Source of the DNA: Planococcus citri
Taxonomy: Eukaryota > Arthropoda > Insecta > Hemiptera > Pseudococcidae
Assembly (NCBI RefSeq): GCF_950023065.1
Contig: NC_088678.1
Location: 67,486,460 to 67,550,459 of the forward strand
Length of the DNA: 64,000 nt
Direction of reading: 5' to 3'
Below the pieces are notes generated by a model. It was not told where the DNA came from and ran no database searches. It worked only from the letters and a program-made list of their open reading frames with translations. Of the stretch, positions 13,607 through 23,736 are shown one piece after another. Made by a program: the position numbers and the translations under genes. Each line of letters starts with the position of its first letter. Position 1 is the stretch's first letter.

Positions 13607-13643
13607 CTGTCAAGGCGAATGATATTAAAAGCAAAATCTTCAT

Positions 13644-13830
13644 TGTGCAGTATGACTTCATGAAACGGAAAAACGAACTTTATCGAGACATCGCTCGATA
13701 TAATTTGCAATAAGAGTTTCGATTTACCAACAGATTGGATGTTATTTTTTTTGCATTATCGTTGGTTCAGATCACTTTTTTAATCTATGTAGTCTGATAA
13801 AATTATAATAACTTTATCGATAAGAAATTC
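13644..13830 (-). promoter_or_regulatory. Conserved upstream block of gene A
   Basis: Immediately 5' of the exon-1 ATG, minus strand, lies a block also present upstream of B, C, D, E and F: 'ctgcacaATG' next to the start, then 'ttatatcgagcgatgtctcg' about 40-75 bp upstream, then 'aacatc.aatctgttgg'. Conservation across paralogues otherwise diverged in introns suggests the core promoter and 5' UTR. Gene A also has 'ttatcgataa' near 13811-13820, which contains the insect DRE octamer TATCGATA, but this is not conserved in all copies. The start of transcription cannot be placed from sequence. Confidence 0.5.
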
Positions 13831-13924
13831 CAATAGCTTGAAAAACACTCAATGCTAATCTATACAAAGTGATCCTCGATGCCTCTACCTATATAATTGA
13901 GTATTTTACGAAAATACATATTTT

Positions 13925-14300
13925 TTCAATCATTTTCGTCTGTAGCCCCTTGTGCATCTTCCAATTTTTTAGTTCTTGAAATAAATGGTTGAAATCTAGA
14001 TTCGAATTCCATGAAAATATTTTTGAAAATTTTCGTCTCAATTTTTTGAATTCCGGAATCGATTAAATTTGTTGATTTCTTCTGCACTATCCTGGTAACT
14101 ATTATCAACCAGGAAAAAAATAGCTGAAATCGTGATTCAAACAAAATGAAAAAAATTTTGAAAATTTTTCCTTCAACGTTTTGATCTTTAAAATCAACTT
14201 GTACCTATCGTTTTGGGTTCGGTAGGTAGTAAGTACCTACTCTTGATCCTTCGAAATATTTTTGATTTTTTTAGTTCTATATAAAAAAGTAGCCAGGACA
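13925..14300. repeat. ~190-bp spacer repeat, two copies
   Basis: Two diverged copies of the unit described in the 6.2-9.4 kb array ('ttttcgtctcaattttttg', 'aatcgattaaatttgttgat', 'gattcaaacaaaatgaaaa'). The same text in nearly the same order occurs near 21.15-21.45, 37.0-37.2 and 48.65-48.84 kb, always between one gene's exon 1 and the next gene's exon 7. Confidence 0.6.
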
Positions 14301-14639
14301 TGGAATTGAATTACCTTCGATTTTTGAAAATTTTTGACTATGATCGAATGGTAATTCCTTTGAGCGATTCTGGAACCTCCTATACGATTTTTGAAAACGG
14401 TTTCCCAATTTTGGTCTTTTAAAGTTGATGGAAAACAACAACACCGTTTCTCTATAGGTGGGTAAGTAATTCTCAAAAAAAAAAATCAATTTTGATGTGC
14501 ATAATTTTGAAAAACAAGAATCATTTTTTTGGAAAATTTAAAGTTGGAATCATTTGTATAGCTGTCCCAGATCCCTTTTCTAGTGTTGGCCTCAATTCAA
14601 TTCCCCCCCCCCCGGTGGGCCATGACCCCCCCCCCCCAA

Positions 14640-14915
14640 TAAATCGGCGATAATTAGGATTCGACCCTCATCGATGTGTAATATGTCGATTGATATGTTT
14701 TCGATGTCGTAGAATTCGAATCTTGGAGTTATTTTTTATGTAGAGGTGGAGGGTGAGGCGTGGGGAGGGGGAAATGTCAAATTTTGCTTATATTATCGTG
14801 TACTATGTCGATTTATGTTTTTCAGGCTGCAAAGTTCGAATCTGGACTTATTTTTTTGGTAGAGGTAGAGGTGAGGCGTGGGGAGGGAGAAAATGTTAAA
14901 TTTTCTTGTATTATA
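14640..14915. repeat. Tandem pair of ~125-bp units
   Basis: Two head-to-tail copies share 'tatgtcgatt.atatgttttt', 'aagttcgaatct', 'tagaggt(g)gaggtgaggcgtgg' and 'ggagggagaaaatgt.aaatt'. The unit is not recognised elsewhere in the window. A homopolymer C stretch (14605-14638) precedes it. Confidence 0.5.
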
Positions 14916-14923
14916 CGTGTATA

Positions 14924-15735
14924 GCCCAGTCAAATTACGATTTGACCCGGACATAATTGGGATCAAAGGTTTTTTTTTGCGAATATTGTCTAGGATGGTG
15001 TAGAATGGAAATGGTCCAAAATCATATCAATGGTCAGTACTCCCATTGTGATCAACATATCCAAATTTCAGCTTCCTAGGTCATTCCCACCCCATTTAAG
15101 GCGGAATTAAGGTGGAAAACCCCTCATTTTACCCCTATTTTCGGTTGTTTCCTCCTTAAAAGAAGTGGGGATGACCTAGGAAGCTGAAATTTGGATATGT
15201 TGATCACAATGGGAGTACTGACCAATGATATGGTTTTGGACCATTTTCATTCATTTGGGACCATATTATGGCCCTCCAAAAAAATGACCTTACCGTAATT
15301 TTCGAATTTGACCCTCCCCCACCCTAGAGGTCGACTTTAGGTCCCAAAATAATCTCGTTCCCCAAGTTTGACTTTATTTGATTGATTAGAACATGTTTCA
15401 AGTCCCAAAGTCATGAAATGTAAACTTATTGAAATCACATCACTTTGAGGGGTCGTAGCGCCCCCCTTGGGGCTAGGGAGTTGGTTGATGGCTCATTTGA
15501 TAGGTATTTGAGGAGAGATTAAATAATCAGTGCTCATTTTACTCAAAAGTAATTTTTTGACAAAAAACGGATTTTGGGGGGCTTTGATCCACTGTGGGGA
15601 GATTAGCTCTAGGGGTAGGGGCGGGGGCTTTTAGTATGTTGTTCACTACACCATCGTAGACAATATTCGCAAAAAAAAACCTTTGATCCCAATTATGTCC
15701 GGGTTCACCCATTTTTTCCCGCTATTTGACTGGGC
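14924..15735. mobile_element. TIR element with nested palindrome, TA-flanked
   Basis: The ends are inverted repeats of about 80-90 bp: left 'gcccagtcaaat' ... 'gacccggacataattgggat' ... 'gcgaatattgtctaggatgg'; right arm is the reverse complement (15650-15735) with small gaps. Both ends abut TA (14922-14923, 15736-15737), as for Tc1/mariner-like MITEs. Inside, a second inverted repeat of about 75 bp (15013-15092 with 15167-15245) forms a hairpin around 'ccaaatttcagcttcctagg'. No transposase frame. Confidence 0.65.
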
Positions 15736-15737
15736 TA

Positions 15738-16600
15738 AAATAGTGTAATATGTCGAGTAGCGCGATAAAAGTACAGCTGTCTGAAATTTGGCCAAGTCGA
15801 AGGACAAATGGGCGTTGGACAAGCCGAAGGACAATCTCAACGTTTTTTCGTTTCTAGCCTTACTTACTGGACATTATTCGATTTTTAACACGTAATAAAA
15901 ATGTGTACTTATCATGTAGAATAACTTCCCTTTCTCAATTATCGTTTTTGGCGGGTTCATCAGGGTAAATAAAAAGGCAAGCCAAAGGACGCCGATTTTT
16001 CGAAATATCAAATTTTCAGAGATAAGTACGATCAGAACGAGCCATTGCGTAGGTTTTGAAAATAACATTTCGGCGTAACATTTCTATGAGAACAGTGAAC
16101 CAGTGCAGCCACTCACCAGAAAAAAATGTTGGATTGGGAAGCTACCAAAAATGATTGAAAATTGCTCTAAAATTTGCGCAAAAAGTGTGTGAGAGTTTTC
16201 AAATGTGAAATGCGAGCTTCCTATGGACTTATTGCAACTGCAATTTGAACAATAATGGACCTTCGTGTTCTATGATAATGAGAATGTGTCAATTTTTTCC
16301 CAAAAAAATGAAGTTCGTGACACTTTATAACATTCATTTTCGAAAACATGGCGTGTGACAACCAAGTCGAAGGACATTTGGGGTATAAAATCAAATGTAC
16401 ACCAATGAAAGGAGGGGCTAAAAATCTCAATACCATATGTGAAATGTGTGGGAGGGATGATCCTTGAATGGACCAAAAAAAAAATTTCATGCTAAAACGT
16501 ATTTGAGAAATTTGCCATGTACACGATTTTTACCTTTTTTTGAGAATTACCCAGGTACATAGGTTACCTACTAAGAAGAATAAAGTTTTTATAATTTAAT
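15738..16600. other. A-B spacer, unrecognised
   Basis: Spacer with a repeated phrase 'aagtcgaaggaca' / 'aagccgaaggaca' at about 15796, 15818 and 16363, perhaps a decayed transposon. Minus-strand frames here (15874-16068, 16221-16490) have no family resemblance and I do not call them genes. Confidence 0.4.
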
Positions 16601-16648
16601 TTGTACAAAATTAGTAATAGGTAGGTATAAGTTGTAATAAAAATAATG

Positions 16649-19600
16649 TTAAAAAACGATACTGGTAAGATTATTGAAACATTCGTTCAGTATAGTCTCT
16701 AATTTCATCTCAATAGAGGCGATTTTCGAAGTAGAAAGAGAGATCGTTTTATTGTTCTGAGAATCGTATTGCCACGGATTCGAATCTAAAGTCACTTTAA
16801 CCTCTCCACTATCTGTAAAATTTCGTACCTGTAAGTTATTCAACGTCAAATGCAGTTCATCAAATGGTACCAAGCTATCGTTAAAATTTATTCGGATTTC
16901 AGCGTCTGCCAATTGTAAATTAACGTATGTCGTCACGCTTTCATTTATTCCATTGACAAAGTTTGGGCAATAAATCGAGACCAGGGCAGAAGGTGATTTC
17001 CTCCACTCTGTTATTATCACGTTGTTAATTTTCGGTATCGTGAATTTTTTTGCAATTCTGCTGTCCGGTACACGGAAGGGTAATTCGTGATCGGCGTAAA
17101 AAGGCAGGAAGTCATCGAAAATGTTCACTGGTTGGGCGCAGTAGTCCAATGCTAAAGAAAGCAATGGTTCTGCGAAAAGCGTAAATGTTTTCTTGAGCAA
17201 TGAGATCATCAATTGTTGCGTTTCTTGTTCTATCTTCGATCGTTCGTGATCTGTGAAATTGTGCGGATTTGAGAGCAGTTTTACCTGAAATTGTGATTAG
17301 TTTTGGAGTGTGAGAGGGAGTATTTTATGGATTGATCTGAAGCATTTGTAATTTGAAAATAGAATTGCATGCTTACGTCAAAGGTTGAACAGGATTCCAA
17401 TTCGAAATCATTCGAATTATTTTGTTTGAATACTCCAATGACAACATCGGCCATTTCAAAATCAATTTCGTCGAATTTGTGAGTGGTATTGAGCAAGATA
17501 ATTTTCCCGCGCTAAGAAGGAATTTTGAAATGGAACTGAAATTTTTTAGTACATTAGTGTGTCGAGATTTTGAATATCAGCAATATCTACGTATTCTATG
17601 AGAGTTCATTGTGATCAGAGAAGGTCGTGACAATCTGCAAGTGTTCAATAAAATAATTGGGAAGACCACTTACTTGCAAGTAGTTGTAGAGATTACATTG
17701 AAAGAATCTGGGATACGGGTTCAATGCTGTTTCCGGTTTAGCATCGATTGAAATATTGTAAGTGAGTGATTCTATTTGGATACTCGATTCTGCCTTGAAG
17801 CTTTCGGGTATCGTTATATTCCAAGTATCGTACAGTTTTTGTATCGTGCTACCCTCGAATTGTTGAGATAATTTGGTGCTTATTTTTACAATCGGATGTT
17901 CTTCCAGTGAATCAGTGGGCTGAGTCCTGTTTCTGTTATCTGTGAAGCAAAAGGAAAATAATAATTTACGAGATTTTTTCGAGTAGAAATTCATCTAAAG
18001 ATGACTTACATTTCATCGATGGCATTATGAAAGACGCAATCGCCAATTGAATTCCTTCCATTACCCACTTGGACTGATATTCCGTCAACGAGGCGTTCGT
18101 TTTAGTGTCAATAACCGTGTAGTTATGGGGGGTCACATTGATACTTTGCTGTTTTCGATCAACCGTTATCGAAATTCTATCCACTTCAAAGTATAATGGA
18201 AAAATTGTAAAATTTCGACCATCGTAATGTAAATTAGTGGTTCCTCGAATATCTTTAATCGTCAGAGTGCTGACAGTTAAACCAGAATTTTCAGCGAACG
18301 AGTGACTATCGAAATTGTGCATTCCTCTGATAGTGATATTGCTCAAGGTACGACCTAGAGAAGTGATATTTGGTATGAAGAAGTAATTTTTCCTTTTGAA
18401 AGTGATCTCAGCTTCAGAAGAGAGGCAAAACGCTGCATGGAGTGTTTGCTTGAAGTTCTGGTTGCCTCGTAAACTGTACATGAGTAACGATGGTAAGCAA
18501 GCTTTGGCCAGACTTTCGAGTTCGTACTGCGTGTCTTTTGTCAAGTTTTGGTGGAACCAAGGCGAATATATCTGAAATAATGCCACTCTTTAGTTGGGTA
18601 GATATTCTTGTCTTATGATATTTGGTGAATTTTCAAAATTAATATACATAGAACTTACGTAATGAGATTCGTAATTTTTGTAGTGAATGAAATTAACGTA
18701 GTATGGATAGGGTACATTCTTTGAGAAATTATAATATGGTAGATCAGACCATAATTCGATGGAGATGTTTTCAAAATTCACAGATCGTACGAAACCCACG
18801 TGAGCTGCATCTCGGGTTTCTGCCAAGTATCCTTTCATTTCAATCGATAGGTTGGTGAAGGATATGAACTGCGAAAAATTGATACACACGTGTTTCAATT
18901 TCTTTTATCCAACAATATGTTTTTCCCTAGCTCACAGTTTTGGCATAATATCACGTAATACCTACCACTATATCGCGAATTAATCCTTGTCGGATGGTGG
19001 CAGATTCTGCTTTCACTGGACCGGTTACGGTGACACCAGTGAAAAAGTAGTCGCTCTCATAAGACCCTAAGTCGCAATCAGTATATGTATCAAAACTGAA
19101 CGAATTTAAATTCTCCAGGCTGAGGATTAACATGTTGATCGTAGCTGGATTCATATTTTGGAATTTTTTTGCGATGGTATTATTTAGCAGTGTTGTGATG
19201 TCTAGAGCCTCGCTCGAATTTAAACTTCGAGTTGGTGAAATGGAAATGGCTGTTGAATAAAAAATGAAATTAATAAGTAAAAATTAAATTGAAGGTGAGT
19301 GATTTGAATTGAGTGAATCGGCAAAAAGTCTCAAAATTATACACAGTAATTTTTCTCAATTCGGATTAAAAAAAATTATCGTACCAACTCCCCATTCCCT
19401 CCTCCTCCTCCTCCAAAAAAATGTTGAATTAGAACAAATTTAATTTTATAGATATGAAGACCCAATAAAGTAAGTACCTATTCCGTCCGATATTTATTTC
19501 AATATTTTTGAAAATCTCGTGTGTATTATGTGGTCTTTTCTAGAAGTTGTTGAGGTGGTGGTGGGGGGGGGGATGGATAATTTCAATTTTTCTGACTATA

Positions 19601-20007
19601 GGTATGTTCTCAAATTATGAGAGCTCTCGAATTTGAAAAAATTGAAAATATAATAAAAAAAAAAGGAGAGCCGGTAGATCTTATATTTTTTTAATTTCAT
19701 TTATTAGTACATATTTTCCAAATTTTTGGCTTCTATGGTTTTGTGCTGAATGAGGAGGAGGGTTTATAATTTTCAATCGCTCGTGATCTAGTACTATATG
19801 ATTTTAGGTATCATTTTTTGAATGATTTCAATTTGTTCCTGTCTACTCAGAGATCATTTTTCAAGAATCCAAATCTCTTCTGTATCATATCTGTGTACCT
19901 TTTACTTTTTAACTGTGCCGATCCAGTTTGTTTAAACACGATTGAATTGAAAATTCGAGTATTTTTTTACCTGTCAAGGTGAACGTTATTAAAATCAAAA
20001 TCTTCAT
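16649..20007 (-). pseudogene. Gene B: array member with premature stop in exon 6
   Basis: Exons: 20007-19971, 19249-18966, 18868-18659, 18571-18010, 17939-17674, 17535-17377, 17284-16649 (stop 16651-16649). Lengths sum to 718 codons with the family phase pattern. Exon 1 encodes MKILILITFTLT. In exon 6 the codon that is TGG in genes A, C, E, F and G (PSWRG or PTWFG) is TAG here at 17514-17512, after about 460 residues. The frame downstream stays open (LLNTTHKFDEIDF and all of exon 7), so this is a single recent nonsense change rather than general decay. With an exon junction downstream of it, the transcript would be expected to undergo nonsense-mediated decay. Exon 2 has an insertion relative to A (ISISPTRSLN, TGPVK). 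The exon-4 segment between the ATFC-type cysteine and NYFFIPN is shorter (562-nt exon), as in gene C. Confidence 0.75.
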
Positions 20008-20090
20008 TGTGCAATGTGACTTCATAAAACGGAAAAACGAACTGTTTCGAGACATCGCTCGATATAATTTGCAATAAAAGTTTCGATTTA
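20008..20090 (-). promoter_or_regulatory. Conserved upstream block of gene B
   Basis: Carries the shared 'tgcacaATG', 'ttcgtttttccgtttta' and 'ttatatcgagcgatgtctcg' phrases of the array promoters on the minus strand. Confidence 0.45.
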
Positions 20091-20379
20091 CCAACAGATT
20101 CGATGTTATTTTTTTTTGCATTATCGCTGGTTCTGATTACTTTTTCAATCTATGTAGTCTGATAAAATTATAATAACTTTATCGATCAGACATTCCAATA
20201 GCTTAAAAAACACTCAATGCTAATCTGTACTTACAAACTGCTCCTCGGTACCTATTTGTACCTACCTACCTATAATTAAGTATTTTACATATTTTTTCAA
20301 ACGTTTTAGTTTTAATAAAAATACTGAGGCAATACATTACACGCAATTTTATTGATAACACATAGACGTATGACCGAAC

Positions 20380-20408
20380 GTTTCAGCAAAACTAGTTGCC
20401 TTCTTCAG
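20380..20408 (-). ncRNA. Hammerhead-ribozyme-like motif (sense with the PLE ORF)
   Basis: Read on the minus strand: CTGAAGA, a stem of about 4-6 bp closed by a short loop (ggcaa...ttgc), then GAAAC. This fits the hammerhead core CUGANGA / stem II / GAAA. Short-stem hammerheads are known in the LTR-like arms of Penelope-like elements. The cleavage triplet and stem III are not resolved by eye. Confidence 0.5.
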
Positions 20409-20525
20409 CGGTAACACGATACTAAAATACACAACGAAAAGCGAAATACAAAGTCGAGAATAGATAAGAGTAGGTAGGTCGAAGATGCAACAATGGACCA
20501 AGAGAGAAACATACAAGCATAGGAA

Positions 20526-20798
20526 CTAACTTATTACTAGACGATAAATCTCGTTGAAACTCGCTAAATCTGTCCTAAAATTTATAGCATTATCGCATTG
20601 GTTAATTAAAATGCATTCGAGAATGCGTCTTTTTAATACATTCTTTTCAAAAGTCAAAATTTTGACGTTTTCAAAATCGAAAGAATGACCAGTGTTTTTA
20701 GCATGTTGAGACAGGGCAGTGGTCGTTTTAGAGGTACGAACATCATATTGGTGCCTATACAAACGATTGGCTAAGTAGGTGTTTCTCTCTTGGTCCAT
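20526..20798 (-). pseudogene. GIY-YIG endonuclease C-terminal fragment (Penelope-like)
   Basis: A 90-residue frame with LANRLYRHQYD, SKTTTALSQHAKNTGHSFDF, VLKRRILECILI and NFRTD. The 'ALSQHAKNTGHSFDFENVKIL' pattern followed by a KRR-LE helix is what follows the GIY-YIG core in Penelope-like elements and related endonucleases. The GIY/YIG motifs and the reverse transcriptase are absent, so it is non-functional. Confidence 0.65.
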
Positions 20799-20882
20799 TG
20801 TTGCATCTTCGACCTACCTACTCTTATCTATTCTCGACTTTGTATTTCGCTTTTCGTTGTGTATTTTAGTATCGTGTTACCG

Positions 20883-20911
20883 CTGAAGAAGGCAACTAGT
20901 TTTGCTGAAAC
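20883..20911 (+). ncRNA. Hammerhead-ribozyme-like motif, inverted copy
   Basis: Same CTGAAGA...GAAAC core in the opposite arm, reading on the plus strand; identical because of the inverted repeat. Confidence 0.45.
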
Positions 20912-20999
20912 GTTCGGTCATACGTCTATGTGTTATCAATAAAATTGCGTGTAATGTATTGCCTCAGTATTTTTATTAAAACTCAAAAAACACGCGTTA

Positions 21000-21545
21000 T
21001 AATTCCAGTGTTTTAGTTTTATTACAAACAAACGTCTACTTGCTCAAAATGATGAAGTAAAAATTTGACATGGTATTATTCCTATTACTGTTTTGGTGTA
21101 CACGAATCGATTGGTGGTCCATTTGTAGAAATTCTGTAGCCCCCTGTGCGTATTTTAATTTTTCAGTTCTTAAAATAAATGGTTAAAATCTGAATTCGAA
21201 TTCCATGAAAATATTTTTGAAAATTTTCGTCTCAATTTTATGAATTCCGTAATCGATTTGTTGATTTTTTCACTATCCTGGTATCAACACGGAAAAAATA
21301 GCTGAAATCGAGATTCAAACAAAATGAAAAAAAATTTGATAATTTTTGCTTCAATGTTTTGATTTTTAGAATCGATTTGTATCTATCTTTTTGGGTTGGG
21401 TACCTATTCTTGATCTTTCGACATATTTTTGAATTTTTTAGTTCTATAAAAAACAGTAGTCAAGACATGGAATTGAATTACGTTCGATTTTTGAAATTTT
21501 TTGACTATAATCGATTGGTAACTCCTTTGAGCGATTGTGGAACCA
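21000..21545. repeat. Spacer repeat 3' of gene C
   Basis: Copies of the ~190-bp unit ('cgtctcaattttatgaattc', 'gattcaaacaaaatgaaaa', 'gaatcgatttgta'), colinear with the spacer downstream of A at 13.9-14.4 kb. Confidence 0.55.
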
Positions 21546-23736
21546 TACTTACATAGGTTACTTACTAAGAAAAAAAAAAGTTTCAATAATTTAATTTGTA
21601 CAAAATTAGTAATAGATAGGTATAAATTGTAATGAAAATAATGTTAAAAAACGATACTGGTAAGATTATTGAAACATTCGCCAAGTATACTTTGTAATTT
21701 CATCTCAATAGAGGCGATTTTCGAACTAGAAAGAGAGATCGTTTCATTGTTCTGAGAGTCGTATTCCGACGGACTCGACGAATCTAAATCCACCACAATC
21801 TCTCTACTATCTGTGTAATTTCGTACCTCTAAGCTAGTCAACGTCAAATGCAGTTCATCAAATGGTACCAAGCTATCGTTAAAATTCATTCTGATTTTAG
21901 CCTCTCCCAATTGTAATATTACGTATGTCTGCATGCTTCCATTTGTTCCATTGACGAAGTCATGGCAATGAAACGAGACAAAAGCAGAAGGTGATTTCCT
22001 CCACTCTGTTATTATCACGTTGTTAATTTTCGGTATCGTGAATTTTTTTGCAATTCTGCTGTCCGGTACACGGAAGGGTAATTCGTGATCGGCGTAAAAA
22101 GGCAGGAAGTCATCGAAAATGTTCACTGGTTGGGTGCAGTAGTCCAATGGTAAAGAAAGCAGTAGTTCTGCGAAAAGTGTGACTGTTTTCTTAATCAACG
22201 AGATCGTCATTTCTTGCGCTTTTTGTGCTATCTTCCATTGATCGTAATCTGAGAAACTGTACGTATATGAGAGCAGTTCTGCCTGAAATTGGGATTCGTT
22301 TTGGAGTGAGATAGAGGGAGTATTGTAGAGTGATATGAAGTACATAGGTATTTGTAATTTGAAAACAGTAGATATTGCATACTTACGTCAAGGATTACAA
22401 AGGGGCGCAATTCAATATGATTTATATTATTTAGTTTGAATACTTTGATGATAATGTCGGGCATTTTAAAATCAATTTCGTCGAATTCATAAGTGGTATT
22501 GAACACGCTAATTTTCCCGAACCAAGTAGGAATTTCGTAATCCAACTGAAATTTTTTAGTGCGTTAGTGTGACGAGATTTTGAACAGCAGCAATATCAAC
22601 ATAGGTATTATAGGTGGGTCATTCCACGTCAATTCGACCAAGAAATGGTTAGGGGGAAGTTGGCAATTTTTTTGAAATTTTTTCTATGGAAAGAATTTTC
22701 GAAGAGATGACCAATGGCGCAAATCGCAGTCTTCTAGGCCTTTTTTAATGGCTGCCAGGAAGTGTCAAAGTTTTCAGTGAACTTGAAATATCATCCATTT
22801 CAGTAGTGGATTCTGGAATACTCAATAACCCTGATAACTACCAAAATTGATTTTTTTCCAATAGGTAGGTATTATGGGTTTTGAAAGGCTTTTTGGTGAT
22901 ATCATGAAAAACAGTGTTGCAACTTTTTTCATACGAAAAATTAGCTCGAAAAGTTTCAAAACGTCGTTTTCATATCGTTCCGACTCTCAAAAATTCTGAA
23001 AAAATGTATGGACAACTTTTCATGCTGAACAACATGTTAAAAAATTGAGATGACGTTATGCCGTAAAAGTCAATGTAAAAAAATTGAAAGATTGTCGAAA
23101 AAATACGATTTTTTGATCCATTTGACCCCTATTTTCACGTATCCGTTGAAAAAGTTGACAAAAACCCTTTCACTCGATGGAATAAACTCATCACAAAAAA
23201 ATCAAAATTCTGAGTGATTTGAAAAAATAAACGAATTTTAATTTTTTTTCTATGAGTGTATTTTTTTATCAACTTTTTAATGAAATGCTTCAGAAAGAGG
23301 TCAAAATAAGACAACTGAATAAATTTAAACTTTTTTTGATGTTCGGAATTGAAAATTGATTTTTTTCAAATTTCGATTTTTTTGTGATGAGTTTATTTCA
23401 TCGAGTCAATAGGTTTTTTCTACTTTTTCAACGGATACGTAATTACGTATAGGTAGGAGTCAAATGGGCCAACTTCACCACTCAAAACTTTTTTTAGAAA
23501 ATCTCATTTTTTCGCAAACTTTGAATTTTTTAAATCGACTTTGCAACATGGTACCATCCCAATTTTTTAATTTATGTTGTTCAGCATAAAAAGTTGTGCA
23601 TAATATATTTTTTTCAGAATTTTTGAAAGTCGGAACGATAAGAAAACTACATTCTGAAACTTTTCAAGCTAATTTTTCGTACCAAAAAAAGTGGCAACAC
23701 TGATTTTTATGACATCACCTAAAAGCCTTTCAAAAC

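Larger units (their letters stand above)
9725..13643 (-). pseudogene. Gene A: array member disrupted by a MITE in exon 4
   Basis: Exons: 13643-13607, 12832-12558, 12360-12172, 12089-11022, 10950-10685, 10552-10394, 10318-9725 (stop 9727-9725). Phases are 1,0,0,1,0,0. Exon 1 encodes MKILLLISFALT, a signal peptide. Exon 4 is 482 nt longer than in E, F and G because a 474-bp hAT-type MITE plus its 8-bp target duplication sits at 11090-11571; without it the exon is 586 nt, equal to genes E, F and G. With it, the reading frame stops at 11549-11547, after about 347 residues, just before the TEYQSKWVMEGIQ segment and the whole second half. All other exons are open and splice sites are intact, so the disruption is recent. 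Conserved cysteines are in exons 2 (ADCELGP), 4 (ATYCHHP), 5 and 7 (LDYCTTP, GDCFNNL). Transcription could still occur. Confidence 0.75.
20308..20983 (-). mobile_element. Penelope-like element fragment with 204-bp inverted terminal arms
   Basis: Perfect or near-perfect 204-bp inverted repeat, 20308-20511 against 20780-20983. On the minus strand the sequence between and partly inside the arms encodes the C-terminal part of a GIY-YIG-type endonuclease domain. Inverted or tandem LTR-like arms and 5'-truncation are characteristic of Penelope-like retroelements. Each arm contains a hammerhead-ribozyme-like core, also typical of that class. The upstream reverse transcriptase is missing. The arms end in 'ttttattaaaact'. 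Confidence 0.7.

Noticed and set aside
20308..20983. Inverted repeat as a MITE
   Set aside because: The enclosed GIY-YIG fragment and hammerhead-like arms fit a Penelope-like retroelement better than a DNA transposon.
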